From NCBI GenBank assembly GCA_013215655.1, contig JABSOX010000018.1, positions 1 to 64,000 on the forward strand: DNA of 64,000 bases. The letters run 5' to 3'. The position numbers were made by a program, and so were the translations under genes. Positions 55,450-64,000 of the stretch are shown here, piece by piece. Position 1 is the stretch's first letter, and each line of letters begins with the position of its first letter. Below the pieces are notes generated by a model. It saw nothing but the letters and a program-made list of their open reading frames with translations, made no database searches and was not told where the DNA came from. This DNA comes from Colwellia sp. (GTDB taxonomy: Bacteria > Pseudomonadota > Gammaproteobacteria > Enterobacterales > Alteromonadaceae).

Positions 55450-57006
55450 CTAACTTTTTTCTTTATTGAATCTTCTTACAAAGAGGAAGTATGAGGCGAA
55501 CACTAATAATGGCAATAACCATTGAATAAACTGTCCCCACTGAGAATATGGGGTTCTGCCGCTGACTAGTTGCACATCAGCTTTTAATACCGCTTCTTCA
55601 AATTGAGGAATAGTGGCAGTAATATTACCCAAATGATCAATCGTTGCTGTTATGCCATTATTGGTGGAACGCAGTAACGGGCGACCAAACTCTAAAGCGC
55701 GCATTCTTGCCATGTCTAAGTGCTGGTGAGGGCCGTGAGAGTCACCAAACCATGAGTCATTACTAACGGTTAGTAATATATCGGTATCTTCAGTTAAATT
55801 AGCGGCAAGTTGTTCAGGAAATGCAATTTCAAAACAAATCAGAGGCAAAATATGTAAGTCTTGGGTGATTAAATTAGGTTGTACATAGTCGCCGCGAGAA
55901 AATGATGACATCGGCAAATTAAATAATGGTGCTAAAGGTCTTAATAAATCGCCGAAAGGAACAAATTCACCAATAGGTAATAAATGATGTTTGTAATAGC
56001 GATTAGCATGATTGTATGAATAACTGTCTTCATTATCTGCACGGTATTTTTTACCTAAAACGATTAAGCTATTAAAGTATTCTTTTGATTCAAAGTTATA
56101 ATTTTGAATGCCAGTAATGATGGCTGCATTATTTAATATTGCTGATTTATTTGCCATTTCCAAAAAATCTTGTGCTAAAGGCTCTGGTACTGTGATCGCT
56201 GATTCTGGCCAAATAATTAATTCAGCGTCATAGTTTAATCGTGTTAAATCAAGATACTTAAGCAAGGTTGGCCATTCTTGATCCGGAGCCCATTTTAACG
56301 ATTGTTTGATATTAGCTTGCACTAAAGCTGTTTTTATTGATTTTCCACTGGGGGTTACCCAAGAGACTTGTTGAAGTAAAAAGGTTGATAGAATAATGGT
56401 CGTTAGTATCGGTATATGTATTTTAAGGTACTGCTTCTTAGCGATATTTATAATATTAATACTAATAATTAGCATTAAAAAAGTGATACCTATTTCACCT
56501 ATTAACGGGGCGAATGCTGCTAAAGGGCTGTCCATTTGACTGTAACCTAATGATAGCCATGGAAAGCCGGTAAGTATTACTGAACGTAAATATTCACAAA
56601 GTAGCCAAAAAGCTGGGAATAGCCATAAACTGAATCTTTTGTTTATTGAAAACCGTGCTGATAAATAACAAGCCAAGGCGGGATATATTGCTAAATATAG
56701 ACAAAGTAATAACATCAGTAAAAGAGAAATAGTTAGTGGTAAACCACCAAATTGATCAATGGCAACATGTACCCAACTTATGCCGCTAGCAAACCAACCG
56801 AAGGCAAATATTAGGCCTTGTTTACCCGCTTGCATCGCTGTTCTTTCAATGATTAATGATAACCAAAAAGGAAGAATGATAAAAGGTAGCCACCACATTG
56901 AAAAAGGAGCATAAGCAAAAACTAAACTGAGTCCAGCTAGAAAGCTGCACCAGTTTATTTTTTTACAAAGGTTATCAATGAGTTTATTTATAAAGTTCTT
57001 TAACAT
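55450..57006 (-). CDS. lnt: Apolipoprotein N-acyltransferase
   Basis: Lnt adds the third acyl chain to lipoproteins at the periplasmic face of the inner membrane. The 518-residue protein has six or more N-terminal helices and the nitrilase-type periplasmic domain with the catalytic triad Glu268 (WPESA), Lys339 (YYKHHLLPIGEF) and Cys391 (LICFEIAFPE). The NDSWFGDSHGPHQHLDMARM segment is family-specific. Last gene of the ybeZ-ybeY-corC-lnt run, 17 nt after corC. Confidence 0.96.
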   Translation of the reverse strand: MLKNFINKLIDNLCKKINWCSFLAGLSLVFAYAPFSMWWLPFIILPFWLSLIIERTAMQAGKQGLIFAFGWFASGISWVHVAIDQFGGLPLTISLLLMLLLCLYLAIYPALACYLSARFSINKRFSLWLFPAFWLLCEYLRSVILTGFPWLSLGYSQMDSPLAAFAPLIGEIGITFLMLIISINIINIAKKQYLKIHIPILTTIILSTFLLQQVSWVTPSGKSIKTALVQANIKQSLKWAPDQEWPTLLKYLDLTRLNYDAELIIWPESAITVPEPLAQDFLEMANKSAILNNAAIITGIQNYNFESKEYFNSLIVLGKKYRADNEDSYSYNHANRYYKHHLLPIGEFVPFGDLLRPLAPLFNLPMSSFSRGDYVQPNLITQDLHILPLICFEIAFPEQLAANLTEDTDILLTVSNDSWFGDSHGPHQHLDMARMRALEFGRPLLRSTNNGITATIDHLGNITATIPQFEEAVLKADVQLVSGRTPYSQWGQFIQWLLPLLVFASYFLFVRRFNKEKS

Positions 57007-57023
57007 TTATGAATTATTTAAAA

Positions 57024-57902
57024 TTAATCGTTAGATTTATTATTAACTAGATGATTTTTGGGAATGGTAACATGCAAAGTTTGAATGCGACGATTATCTG
57101 CTGCTGTCACTTTAAAGCTAAAATTATTGATGGTAATTTCTTCACCTTTCTTTGGCATGTGGCCAAATTGATGCAATAGAATACCTGCAATAGTATCAGC
57201 CTCGTCTTCATCAAAGTGGCTATTAAAAAAGTCATTAAAATCATCTAATTCAGTTAATGACTTAACTTGGTAAACATTGGCAGCAAGGTATTTGATATCT
57301 TCTTCAATTTCTTCATCAGTTTCATCTTCAATCTCCCCAACAATTAATTCAAGAATATCTTCTATAGTAACAACCCCTGAAACCCCACCATATTCATCAA
57401 CAACAACGGCCATGTGGTAGCGGTTAGAACGAAATTCTTTTAATAAAGGTTCTACTTTTTTACTTTCTGGTACTTTGATTGATGGGCGAATAATTTTTGC
57501 TATGGTGCATTCTTCTTGTTGCTGATTAAATGCATAAGCAAGTAAGTCTTTTGCTAACAATATACCTTCAATATTGTCGATATCCTCATTAATCACCGGA
57601 AACCTTGAGTGACCTGAATCAACAATAATAGGTAAAGATTTTTCAAGAGGATCATTAATGTCTAAAGTGATCATTTGAGAACGAGGGATCATAATATCAC
57701 GAACGCGCATGTCTGAAACTTCCAGTACACCTTCGATCATTTGCTTAGTTTCTGGTTTTATTAAATCGCGGTCTTCGGCATCATTTAATACTTCAACCAA
57801 TTGTTCTTTGCTTTTGGGCTCTCCGGTAAAAATTTGAATTATTTTAGACCAAAGTGATTTTCTCGAAGAACCGTTACTAGAGTGGGGTTTGTCGTCGCTC
57901 AT
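57024..57902 (-). CDS. corC: CorC/YbeX, CBS-domain protein
   Basis: A 292-residue cytosolic protein with two CBS domains (VRDIMIPRSQMITLD; VVVDEYGGVSGVVTIEDILELIVGEIEDE, shortened) and a C-terminal CorC_HlyC transporter-associated domain (AGILLHQFGHMPKKGEEITIN). It lacks the DUF21 membrane part, as in E. coli YbeX/CorC. Reported roles are in Mg/Co efflux and ribosome metabolism together with YbeY. An AAGG site 6 nt before the ATG supports the start. Confidence 0.95.
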   Translation of the reverse strand: MSDDKPHSSNGSSRKSLWSKIIQIFTGEPKSKEQLVEVLNDAEDRDLIKPETKQMIEGVLEVSDMRVRDIMIPRSQMITLDINDPLEKSLPIIVDSGHSRFPVINEDIDNIEGILLAKDLLAYAFNQQQEECTIAKIIRPSIKVPESKKVEPLLKEFRSNRYHMAVVVDEYGGVSGVVTIEDILELIVGEIEDETDEEIEEDIKYLAANVYQVKSLTELDDFNDFFNSHFDEDEADTIAGILLHQFGHMPKKGEEITINNFSFKVTAADNRRIQTLHVTIPKNHLVNNKSND

Positions 57903-57994
57903 AGAGCCTTATTATTTCCTATGTTATTGGTTGGTTAGTTTGTAACCAATTAAATGTAAATTCAAGAGTTTATTAATTTTTATTTACAATATTT

Positions 57995-58450
57995 TTAAGT
58001 TTCTTGATATGGATTAGTTATTTTTAGGTTGGAGAGGAGCTTTATTTCAAGCGTTTCCATTACTCTAGCATCATCGTCATCAATATGATCGTAACCAAGC
58101 AGATGTAAACAACCATGGATGACCATATGCGACCAGTGAGCTATTAGTGTTTTGTTCTGCTGTGTAGCCTCTAAGCTAACAACATCGGTACAAATAACTA
58201 AATCACCTAGTAGGTTTAGATCAATTCCTTCTGGTACTTCAAAGGGAAAAGAGAGCACATTAGTGGGTTTATCTTTATGTCGATATTGATAGTTCAATGA
58301 CTGACTTTCTTTAATATCAACTAAGCGAATCGTCAGTTCAAAATCTTTGTTATAACTTGATAATGCGGTGTCTACCCATAATTGAAATTGTTCGATACTC
58401 GGTAAATTATCAGCATTACAGGCAATTTGTAAATCGAGTTCTATGGTCAT
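57995..58450 (-). CDS. ybeY: Endoribonuclease YbeY
   Basis: A 151-residue metal-dependent RNase required for 16S rRNA 3'-end maturation and ribosome quality control. The zinc-binding motif is [11 protein letters not shown] ([16 protein letters not shown]), and the upstream [19 protein letters not shown] is characteristic. The ATG overlaps the ybeZ stop (TAATG), so translation is coupled. Confidence 0.96.
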   Translation of the reverse strand: MTIELDLQIACNADNLPSIEQFQLWVDTALSSYNKDFELTIRLVDIKESQSLNYQYRHKDKPTNVLSFPFEVPEGIDLNLLGDLVICTDVVSLEATQQNKTLIAHWSHMVIHGCLHLLGYDHIDDDDARVMETLEIKLLSNLKITNPYQET

Positions 58451-59493
58451 TACTCTTTGCCTTTGTTATTCGTAAGGTTAGCGTTTTTCTCATTTTTTAA
58501 TCTATTGATTTTTTGATCGTAGGCTTCGTACGCTTCAACTATTCTGGCAACCACAGGATGTCGAACTACATCTTTTGATTGAAAGTAATTGAAACTAATA
58601 CCGGGTACATCTTCTAATACTTCAATGGCATGACGTAAGCCTGATTTTTGTCCTCGCGGTAAATCGACTTGGGTGATGTCACCCGTGATCACGGCGCGAG
58701 CATTAAAGCCAATACGAGTTAAAAACATTTTCATTTGCTCAACGGTGGTATTTTGGCTTTCATCAAGAATAATAAAGGCATCATTTAATGTTCGGCCACG
58801 CATGTAGGCAAGAGGAGCTATTTCAATAACATTACGTTCAATGAGCTTTTCTACTTTTTCAAAACCTAACATTTCAAAAAGTGCATCGTATAAAGGGCGT
58901 AAATAGGGATCTATTTTTTGCGATAAATCACCGGGTAAAAAGCCCAATTTTTCACCCGCTTCAACCGCTGGTCGAGTTAAAAGTATACGACGAACTTCTT
59001 GTCGTTCTAATGCTTCTACAGCGCAAGCTACAGCAAGATAGGTTTTTCCTGTACCCGCAACGCCAATACCATAACTTATATCGTTAGACATAATGTTATG
59101 AACATAGCTTTGTTGATTTTCATTACGAGGTTTAACAATGCCTCGTTTGGTTTTTATGGTGATGATTTTATCAAAGTTTACATCAACCTTACTTGGCTCT
59201 TGTTCAAGTACTTTAGCCGCGACTATGGCGAGGTGAACCATCTTATCGGTAACGTTATTACTTTTTCCTTTAACCGTCGCAGTTTCAAGGTATAGATCCT
59301 TGAGTATCTCCATCACTGCCTGACAATTGGTTTCTTGGCCCGCGACTTTAAATTGATTGCCCCGATAACTTATTTCTACACCTAAACGACGTTCAAGAGT
59401 TTTTAAATTATCATCCATAGGGCCACATAAATTGGCTTGTCTATCGTTATCTGTTGGCTCTAACGTTAAGATGTGGTTGCTATTTTTGCTCAA
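58450..59493 (-). CDS. ybeZ: PhoH-like ATPase YbeZ
   Basis: A 347-residue PhoH-family ATPase, partner of YbeY. An N-terminal KH-like region is followed by the P-loop [13 protein letters not shown], the [20 protein letters not shown] segment, Walker B ending FIILDESQN, and sensor [19 protein letters not shown]. Length and neighbours match E. coli YbeZ. It starts 75 nt after the miaB stop and is probably in the same operon. Confidence 0.96.
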   Translation of the reverse strand: MSKNSNHILTLEPTDNDRQANLCGPMDDNLKTLERRLGVEISYRGNQFKVAGQETNCQAVMEILKDLYLETATVKGKSNNVTDKMVHLAIVAAKVLEQEPSKVDVNFDKIITIKTKRGIVKPRNENQQSYVHNIMSNDISYGIGVAGTGKTYLAVACAVEALERQEVRRILLTRPAVEAGEKLGFLPGDLSQKIDPYLRPLYDALFEMLGFEKVEKLIERNVIEIAPLAYMRGRTLNDAFIILDESQNTTVEQMKMFLTRIGFNARAVITGDITQVDLPRGQKSGLRHAIEVLEDVPGISFNYFQSKDVVRHPVVARIVEAYEAYDQKINRLKNEKNANLTNNKGKE

Positions 59494-59568
59494 TTTTTAT
59501 TTCCGTTTAAACTTGTTAATTATAGGTCTAGAGTTTTAAGTTAGTGCTCGATTACTAAAAAGTAAATA

Positions 59569-61011
59569 CTAAGGAGTAAAAGTGCCGACACCTAGTTCAT
59601 CAGTCGCACTTTTTGAGGCTGTATGATGGTTATTTGCCAAAATATCTGCTGGAGAGTGCGCAATGCGTAAACCCATATCTTTTTCTTCTCGCACTAAATC
59701 ACCACGTAATGAATTAGCATAAACATCGGTAATTCTGACATCAACAAACTGACCAATAACAGTATGTGGTGCAACAAAGTTAACAATACGATTGTTTTCA
59801 GTACGACCACGTAGCTCCATTGGATTTTTCTTCGAAGGACCTTCAACTAAGATACGTTGTTCTGTCCCTAACATTTGACGGGCAATACGCAATGCTTGCT
59901 GGCTTATTCTGTCTTGCAAAAGATGCAAACGCTGCTTTTTAGTTTCGTCAGTAATATCATCAGGTAAATCTGCTGCCGGAGTACCGGGGCGAGCGCTATA
60001 AATAAAGCTAAAACTTAGGTCAAAATCAATTGCTTGAATAAGGTTCATTGTTGCTTCAAAGTCTTCGTTAGTTTCGCCAGGGAAACCAATGATAAAATCT
60101 GAAGACATACAAATATCAGGGCGAACTTTACGTAATCGTCTAATTTTTGATTTATATTCTAATGCAGTATGACCACGTTTCATTTGAGTGAGTATACGGT
60201 CAGAGCCACTTTGTACTGGTAAATGCAAGTGACTTACTAATTCTGGTATTTCAGCGTAAACGTCAATAAGGTCATCAGTAAATTCCACCGGGTGTGAAGT
60301 GGTATAACGAATGCGATCAATGCCATCAATTGTGGCTACTAAACGTAATAATTCAGAAAATCTACAAATGCTATCATCATGATTTAAGCCTCTATAGGCA
60401 TTAACATTTTGCCCTAATAAGTTAACTTCACGAACACCTTGCTCGGCAAGTTGTGCAATTTCATAGAGAACATCATCTAATGGGCGACTAACTTCCTCGC
60501 CTCGGGTGTATGGCACAACACAGAAAGTACAGTATTTACTACATCCTTCCATAATAGAGACAAAGGCAGTAGGTCCGTCTGCTGTAGGTTCTGGTAAACG
60601 ATCAAATTTTTCTATTTCAGGAAAACTAACATCAACAACAGGATTATGGTCGCCCTTAACTTGTTGGATCATTTCGGGTAAACGATGTAAGGTTTGTGGA
60701 CCAAAAATCATGTCTACAAATGGAGCTCGTTTACGAATGGCATCACCTTCTTGAGAAGCTACACAACCACCGACACCTATCAATAAATCAGGATTTTTTT
60801 CTTTTAACTTTTTCCAACGACCTAATTGGTGAAAAACTTTTTCTTGGGCTTTTTCACGGATAGAACAAGTATTTAATAGGATAACATCTGCATCTTCAGC
60901 TTCTTCTGCCAATACATAGCCGTGAGTGGAATCTAAAAGTTCAGCCATTTTCTGCGAGTCATACTCGTTCATTTGGCAGCCCCAAGTTTTGATATAAAGC
61001 TTTTTGCTCAT
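59569..61011 (-). CDS. miaB: tRNA-2-methylthio-N6-dimethylallyladenosine synthase MiaB
   Basis: A radical-SAM methylthiotransferase that makes ms2i6A37 in tRNAs reading UNN codons. Both iron-sulfur sites are visible: the N-terminal auxiliary cluster Cys12, Cys49 and Cys83, and the radical-SAM cluster Cys157-x3-Cys161-x2-Cys164 ([19 protein letters not shown]). A TRAM domain occupies the C-terminus. The 480 residues compare with 474 in E. coli. It precedes ybeZ on the same strand, the standard gene order. Confidence 0.98.
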   Translation of the reverse strand: MSKKLYIKTWGCQMNEYDSQKMAELLDSTHGYVLAEEAEDADVILLNTCSIREKAQEKVFHQLGRWKKLKEKNPDLLIGVGGCVASQEGDAIRKRAPFVDMIFGPQTLHRLPEMIQQVKGDHNPVVDVSFPEIEKFDRLPEPTADGPTAFVSIMEGCSKYCTFCVVPYTRGEEVSRPLDDVLYEIAQLAEQGVREVNLLGQNVNAYRGLNHDDSICRFSELLRLVATIDGIDRIRYTTSHPVEFTDDLIDVYAEIPELVSHLHLPVQSGSDRILTQMKRGHTALEYKSKIRRLRKVRPDICMSSDFIIGFPGETNEDFEATMNLIQAIDFDLSFSFIYSARPGTPAADLPDDITDETKKQRLHLLQDRISQQALRIARQMLGTEQRILVEGPSKKNPMELRGRTENNRIVNFVAPHTVIGQFVDVRITDVYANSLRGDLVREEKDMGLRIAHSPADILANNHHTASKSATDELGVGTFTP

Positions 61012-61142
61012 TAATACGTGCCTAAATTTTTAAACGTGAAAATAAAAAGAGCAGTATTTTACTCTTTCTTGCCGGTTGACGCCAGTAATAGCCTAAAACT
61101 TATTTTAAGTAGGGTTATTTAGTCAGGATATAATAACGGGAA

Positions 61143-64000
61143 TTAGCTTAATTTCATTAGAGGAAAACTGATCACCAATTGGCTACCTTTCTTTTGTTCG
61201 TCAAAGGTATTAATTGAAGCGTTATATTTGTGGGCAATTTGACGAATATAATACATTGCCATATCAAAGCTAATTTTATTGGTGAAATGGTTAAAGCTAT
61301 TTCTATCATCACCAATCGTAAGCCAAAGTTTTTGTTTAAATATTTGTATCAATACATTAAATTGTCGGCCAGTGTCATTAAGTACTGCTGAAATTATGGC
61401 TTCATAAATAATTTTGTATATGTCAGATTGCATTTCATAATTTATTTCTCCTTCAGTAATATCAATTTGTAGAGCTACTTTTACATGATATTTTTTATGT
61501 AGGTAGTCGGTAAAGTAGGGAAGTGCTACCCATAAATTTTTACCGTATAAAGCATTGGGTTCATTGCTTTTACTTTGTTTGGTTAATTCATTAATGCTGT
61601 CGACTAAGATAGACTTTATAAGCTCTTGGTTATTTTTGTTAGTGTCTTGGTTAGTACTATCGCCAATGCTTTTTGAAATGTCGTTGCTAGTTTCCGGCTG
61701 ATTCGTTGTTAATTCATCATATAACTCCGCTGCATGAGTTAAATTTCTACTGACATTGAGTGCGGCCATACCTCGAGTTTTTAGATCGGCAGATAATAAT
61801 TGATGAATTTGACTGATAGATCTACCACGTAAATAGAGTAACCAACCAGTAATACATATCAGACTAAATAAACTTATTGCATAAATAATACGCATATAGG
61901 GTGTCCAGTACCAAGCGTAAGCAACATTAATATTAGCGAAGGCTTGATAGTCACTCCATTGACCTAAGCTATTGGTGCCTTGTATGGTGAGATGATATTC
62001 GCCTGAGGCAAGACCTGTTAAAGTTAATTGCTTGCCATTTACTTTATGCCAAAGACCATTATTTATTTGATATTTATATTGTTTTTCTTGCCCAGAGCGA
62101 TAATCTAAACTGGCTAATCCTAGGGTAATAACATCACTTTTTGACTCGATGTTAATGGTTTTATTTTGCAAATAAGACTGACCAGAAACCGTAGTTTTAC
62201 TAATGTATACTTTAGGATGGAATTGCTCAGTATCTGACAAAGGCACTTGTAAAACGCCACCATAATGGCCGATGTAAATACTATTGTTAAATAAAATGGG
62301 TTCGCCGGAAAACGCATAGTTCTCTGTATTAGGCACCATGGTTATTTTATTGTTTGTGGATGATATTCTATATAAACCAGACTGAGACGGGGCCCAAATT
62401 TCATTATTGATCGCTCTAATGTAATGAAAATCTATGCCAACAGCTATTTTAGATAAAAGTTCTTTTTTTTGATTAAAAACAAAAATACCATCACCTTTGG
62501 TCGCAACAAAAATTTTTTCATTAAGCGATGTTAATGAAATTACTTTTGTAGAGCCGGGAATATCAATTTTTTCAATTTTCTGTGAACTTAGATTATAAAC
62601 ATCAACACCTTGAGCTGTAGCTAACCATAGACTATTACTTTTTAATGGCAATATATCAATAATTTCAGTAGAACTAAAGTCATACGATTCATCTATGGTG
62701 TCAGTGATTCTCTGTTGATTAAGATCGTAAATTAAAAAGCCATTTTCATCGGTAGCAATATATAACTGATTGTTACTTTTAATTAGTTTTAAAATAATTT
62801 TATTGTTGTTTTTAAAGTCTAATTTTTCTAACTTATCTAAACTCAATTGATAACGCCAAACACCATCAAAAGTCGCAATATAGAGTTCATCATCGATAGC
62901 TAACAAATCAAAAATAATCAATCCCTTCCTAGAAAGAGAGCTATTGATTTTCTTCCAGTGATTAATTTCACTATTAAAACTATGTAAACCGGTACCATAA
63001 CTACCGATTAATAACTGCTTGTTAAATACTTCAACATCAATGGCATTAATAACTGTATCAAAAACATAATCATGATTTTTAATGGTGTTTGTTGATAATT
63101 TATGAACGCCTTGGCTATTAATAAGCCAAAGCGTATCTGAGTTATCATGAAACATCTTTCTTATCTGTTTATGTTTGATTCTAGGGTATTCGTGCTTAAG
63201 CTCTTTTAGTTGGGTATCGTACTTCCTGAGCACACCTTGGTTATCAATACTAAAAAAGTTATTTGTATTATATGTTGGAGCAAGAGCCGTAATGTTAAAT
63301 GGAAGGTTAACTGAGTGTTTTTTTTCATTTCCTTCGTAGACCGACAAGTTGTTTTTATTAGCGATGACTATATGATTATCAAGAATGAGAGCCTTTTCGA
63401 TAGGGGATTTGATAATAGGAGTTACTTTGTCATTAATACTGTAAATTCCACTTCGGTTATAAAAAAATAATTGATTAGCGTTTTTCATAAAACTTGTACG
63501 GTTAGTATTACTTTTTATCAAATGAGTTTGTTTTGTGTTCGGATCATACCGGTAGAAGTTTTTTTCAGGCCTAGTATGGAAGTAATATTCTTTTTGAAAA
63601 AATTCAGCATCATAAATGGTTTTATTATTCAGATTTGTATCTAAAAAATAATCTGTTTCTGACTCAGGATCAAATATTACCATGCCATTATTTTCGGTGC
63701 TTAATAACAGTTGATTATCGACTAGGGATATTTTGTGTACCCAACTATATGGTGCAGACCATTTTTGGGAATTACTACTAAAACTGACTAAGTCATTACC
63801 ATCATAGCGGGTTAATCCTTGTTGACCAGAAAACCAGATAAAGCCCTGATTATCTTGTTTAATATCAGAAACATTAGTTAGATGCGCTAATGAAACAGGT
63901 TGTATGGCAAAACAGTGATGTGAAAAGGTTATTAATAATGGCAGCAATATATGCCGCCATAGAGATGATGTTTTATACGATACTTTCAGGAGCGATTTCT
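61143..64000 (-). CDS. Two-component-regulator-propeller sensor with degenerate kinase domain (5' end beyond the window)
   Basis: At least 950 residues; the frame stays open to base 64000, so the start lies outside. A TTG-initiated form at 63947 is unlikely because the upstream residues (KVSYKTSSLWRHILLPLLI) give a normal basic signal-peptide start. After the signal peptide come many Reg_prop beta-propeller repeats (DNQGFIWFSGQQGLTRYDG; SLWLATAQGVDVYNL), a Y_Y_Y domain (YRSGQEKQYKYQINNGLWH), one membrane helix (IIYAISLFSLICITGWLLYL) and a C-terminal histidine-kinase-like ATPase. In the latter the N box is weak (IIYEAIISAVLND, no Asn-x3-Lys) and the G1 box reads IGDDRNSF instead of DxGxG; no phospho-acceptor His motif is evident. 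It may sense periplasmic polysaccharide or other ligands without acting as a normal kinase. Confidence 0.85.
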   Translation of the reverse strand, partial: KSLLKVSYKTSSLWRHILLPLLITFSHHCFAIQPVSLAHLTNVSDIKQDNQGFIWFSGQQGLTRYDGNDLVSFSSNSQKWSAPYSWVHKISLVDNQLLLSTENNGMVIFDPESETDYFLDTNLNNKTIYDAEFFQKEYYFHTRPEKNFYRYDPNTKQTHLIKSNTNRTSFMKNANQLFFYNRSGIYSINDKVTPIIKSPIEKALILDNHIVIANKNNLSVYEGNEKKHSVNLPFNITALAPTYNTNNFFSIDNQGVLRKYDTQLKELKHEYPRIKHKQIRKMFHDNSDTLWLINSQGVHKLSTNTIKNHDYVFDTVINAIDVEVFNKQLLIGSYGTGLHSFNSEINHWKKINSSLSRKGLIIFDLLAIDDELYIATFDGVWRYQLSLDKLEKLDFKNNNKIILKLIKSNNQLYIATDENGFLIYDLNQQRITDTIDESYDFSSTEIIDILPLKSNSLWLATAQGVDVYNLSSQKIEKIDIPGSTKVISLTSLNEKIFVATKGDGIFVFNQKKELLSKIAVGIDFHYIRAINNEIWAPSQSGLYRISSTNNKITMVPNTENYAFSGEPILFNNSIYIGHYGGVLQVPLSDTEQFHPKVYISKTTVSGQSYLQNKTINIESKSDVITLGLASLDYRSGQEKQYKYQINNGLWHKVNGKQLTLTGLASGEYHLTIQGTNSLGQWSDYQAFANINVAYAWYWTPYMRIIYAISLFSLICITGWLLYLRGRSISQIHQLLSADLKTRGMAALNVSRNLTHAAELYDELTTNQPETSNDISKSIGDSTNQDTNKNNQELIKSILVDSINELTKQSKSNEPNALYGKNLWVALPYFTDYLHKKYHVKVALQIDITEGEINYEMQSDIYKIIYEAIISAVLNDTGRQFNVLIQIFKQKLWLTIGDDRNSFNHFTNKISFDMAMYYIRQIAHKYNASINTFDEQKKGSQLVISFPLMKLS

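Noticed and set aside
63947..64000. TTG at 63947 as the true start of the propeller sensor
   Set aside because: The frame continues upstream with a basic stretch that completes a signal peptide, so the real start lies beyond the window.

Overview
The window looks like a chromosomal segment of a marine, AT-rich gammaproteobacterium of the order Alteromonadales, most like Colwelliaceae (Colwellia/Thalassotalea type). Three things point there: the AT-rich base composition and AT-ending codons; the close match of housekeeping gene order to Gammaproteobacteria (ytjB-serB-radA, holD-rimI, queA-tgt-yajC-secD-secF, miaB-ybeZ-ybeY-corC-lnt); and many small palindromic intergenic repeats of the kind I recall from Colwellia genomes. 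The taxonomy is inferred from gene content and style; no rRNA gene is present.

Layout. 1-2.8 kb: cobalamin-dependent methionine synthase metH, entering from the left edge and broken by a frameshift near 1160. 2.9-11.4 kb: a small exported protein, radA, a large PilZ-type protein whose 3' end carries a 262-bp MITE-like inverted-repeat element, serB and the divergent ytjB, yjjV, and an HDOD-domain signalling protein. 11.4-17.7 kb: argS, prfC, a BlaI-type repressor with an M56/TonB-domain membrane peptidase (two palindromic operators upstream), rimI and holD. 17.7-18.1 kb: a remnant of an EAL-domain gene and tRNA-Trp. 18.2-25.9 kb: aceK, queA, tgt, yajC, secD, secF. 25.9-32.1 kb: accessory genes: a TPR-like protein, an alkyltransferase-like protein, a coniferyl-aldehyde-dehydrogenase-type enzyme, a DUF4382 lipoprotein, a metzincin-like exported protein with a Gln in the first zinc-ligand position, and a CNNM/CBS membrane protein.

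32.1-41.4 kb is the most coherent accessory block: a minus-strand kynurenine-pathway cluster for tryptophan breakdown. In transcription order it holds an SDR protein, 2-aminomuconate semialdehyde dehydrogenase, a RidA-type 2-aminomuconate deaminase, 3-hydroxyanthranilate dioxygenase, ACMS decarboxylase, a cyclase-family protein (probable formamidase), kynureninase, kynurenine 3-monooxygenase and tryptophan 2,3-dioxygenase. The last five genes are joined by short ATGA/TAATG overlaps. Together they would take tryptophan through 3-hydroxyanthranilate to 4-oxalocrotonate or its equivalent; no decarboxylase, hydratase or aldolase for the lower pathway is in the window. The SDR lacks the usual Tyr-x3-Lys.

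41.6-55.3 kb: an alpha/beta hydrolase, a TPR protein, an exported M20 peptidase, a small heat-shock protein, an exported Tpx-type peroxidase, a receiver-CheC protein paired with a diguanylate cyclase, a YtcJ-type amidohydrolase, and a four-gene MacAB-like ABC efflux operon. 55.4-61 kb: the lnt-corC-ybeY-ybeZ-miaB operon. The right edge (61.1-64 kb) holds a large two-component-regulator-propeller sensor with a degenerate kinase domain, whose N-terminus lies beyond the window.

No CRISPR array, prophage, transposase gene or rRNA operon was seen. The structures least explained by ordinary annotation are the families of short palindromic repeats. Two pairs of copies show compensatory base changes in their stems, which suggests that a folded RNA or DNA form is being maintained.
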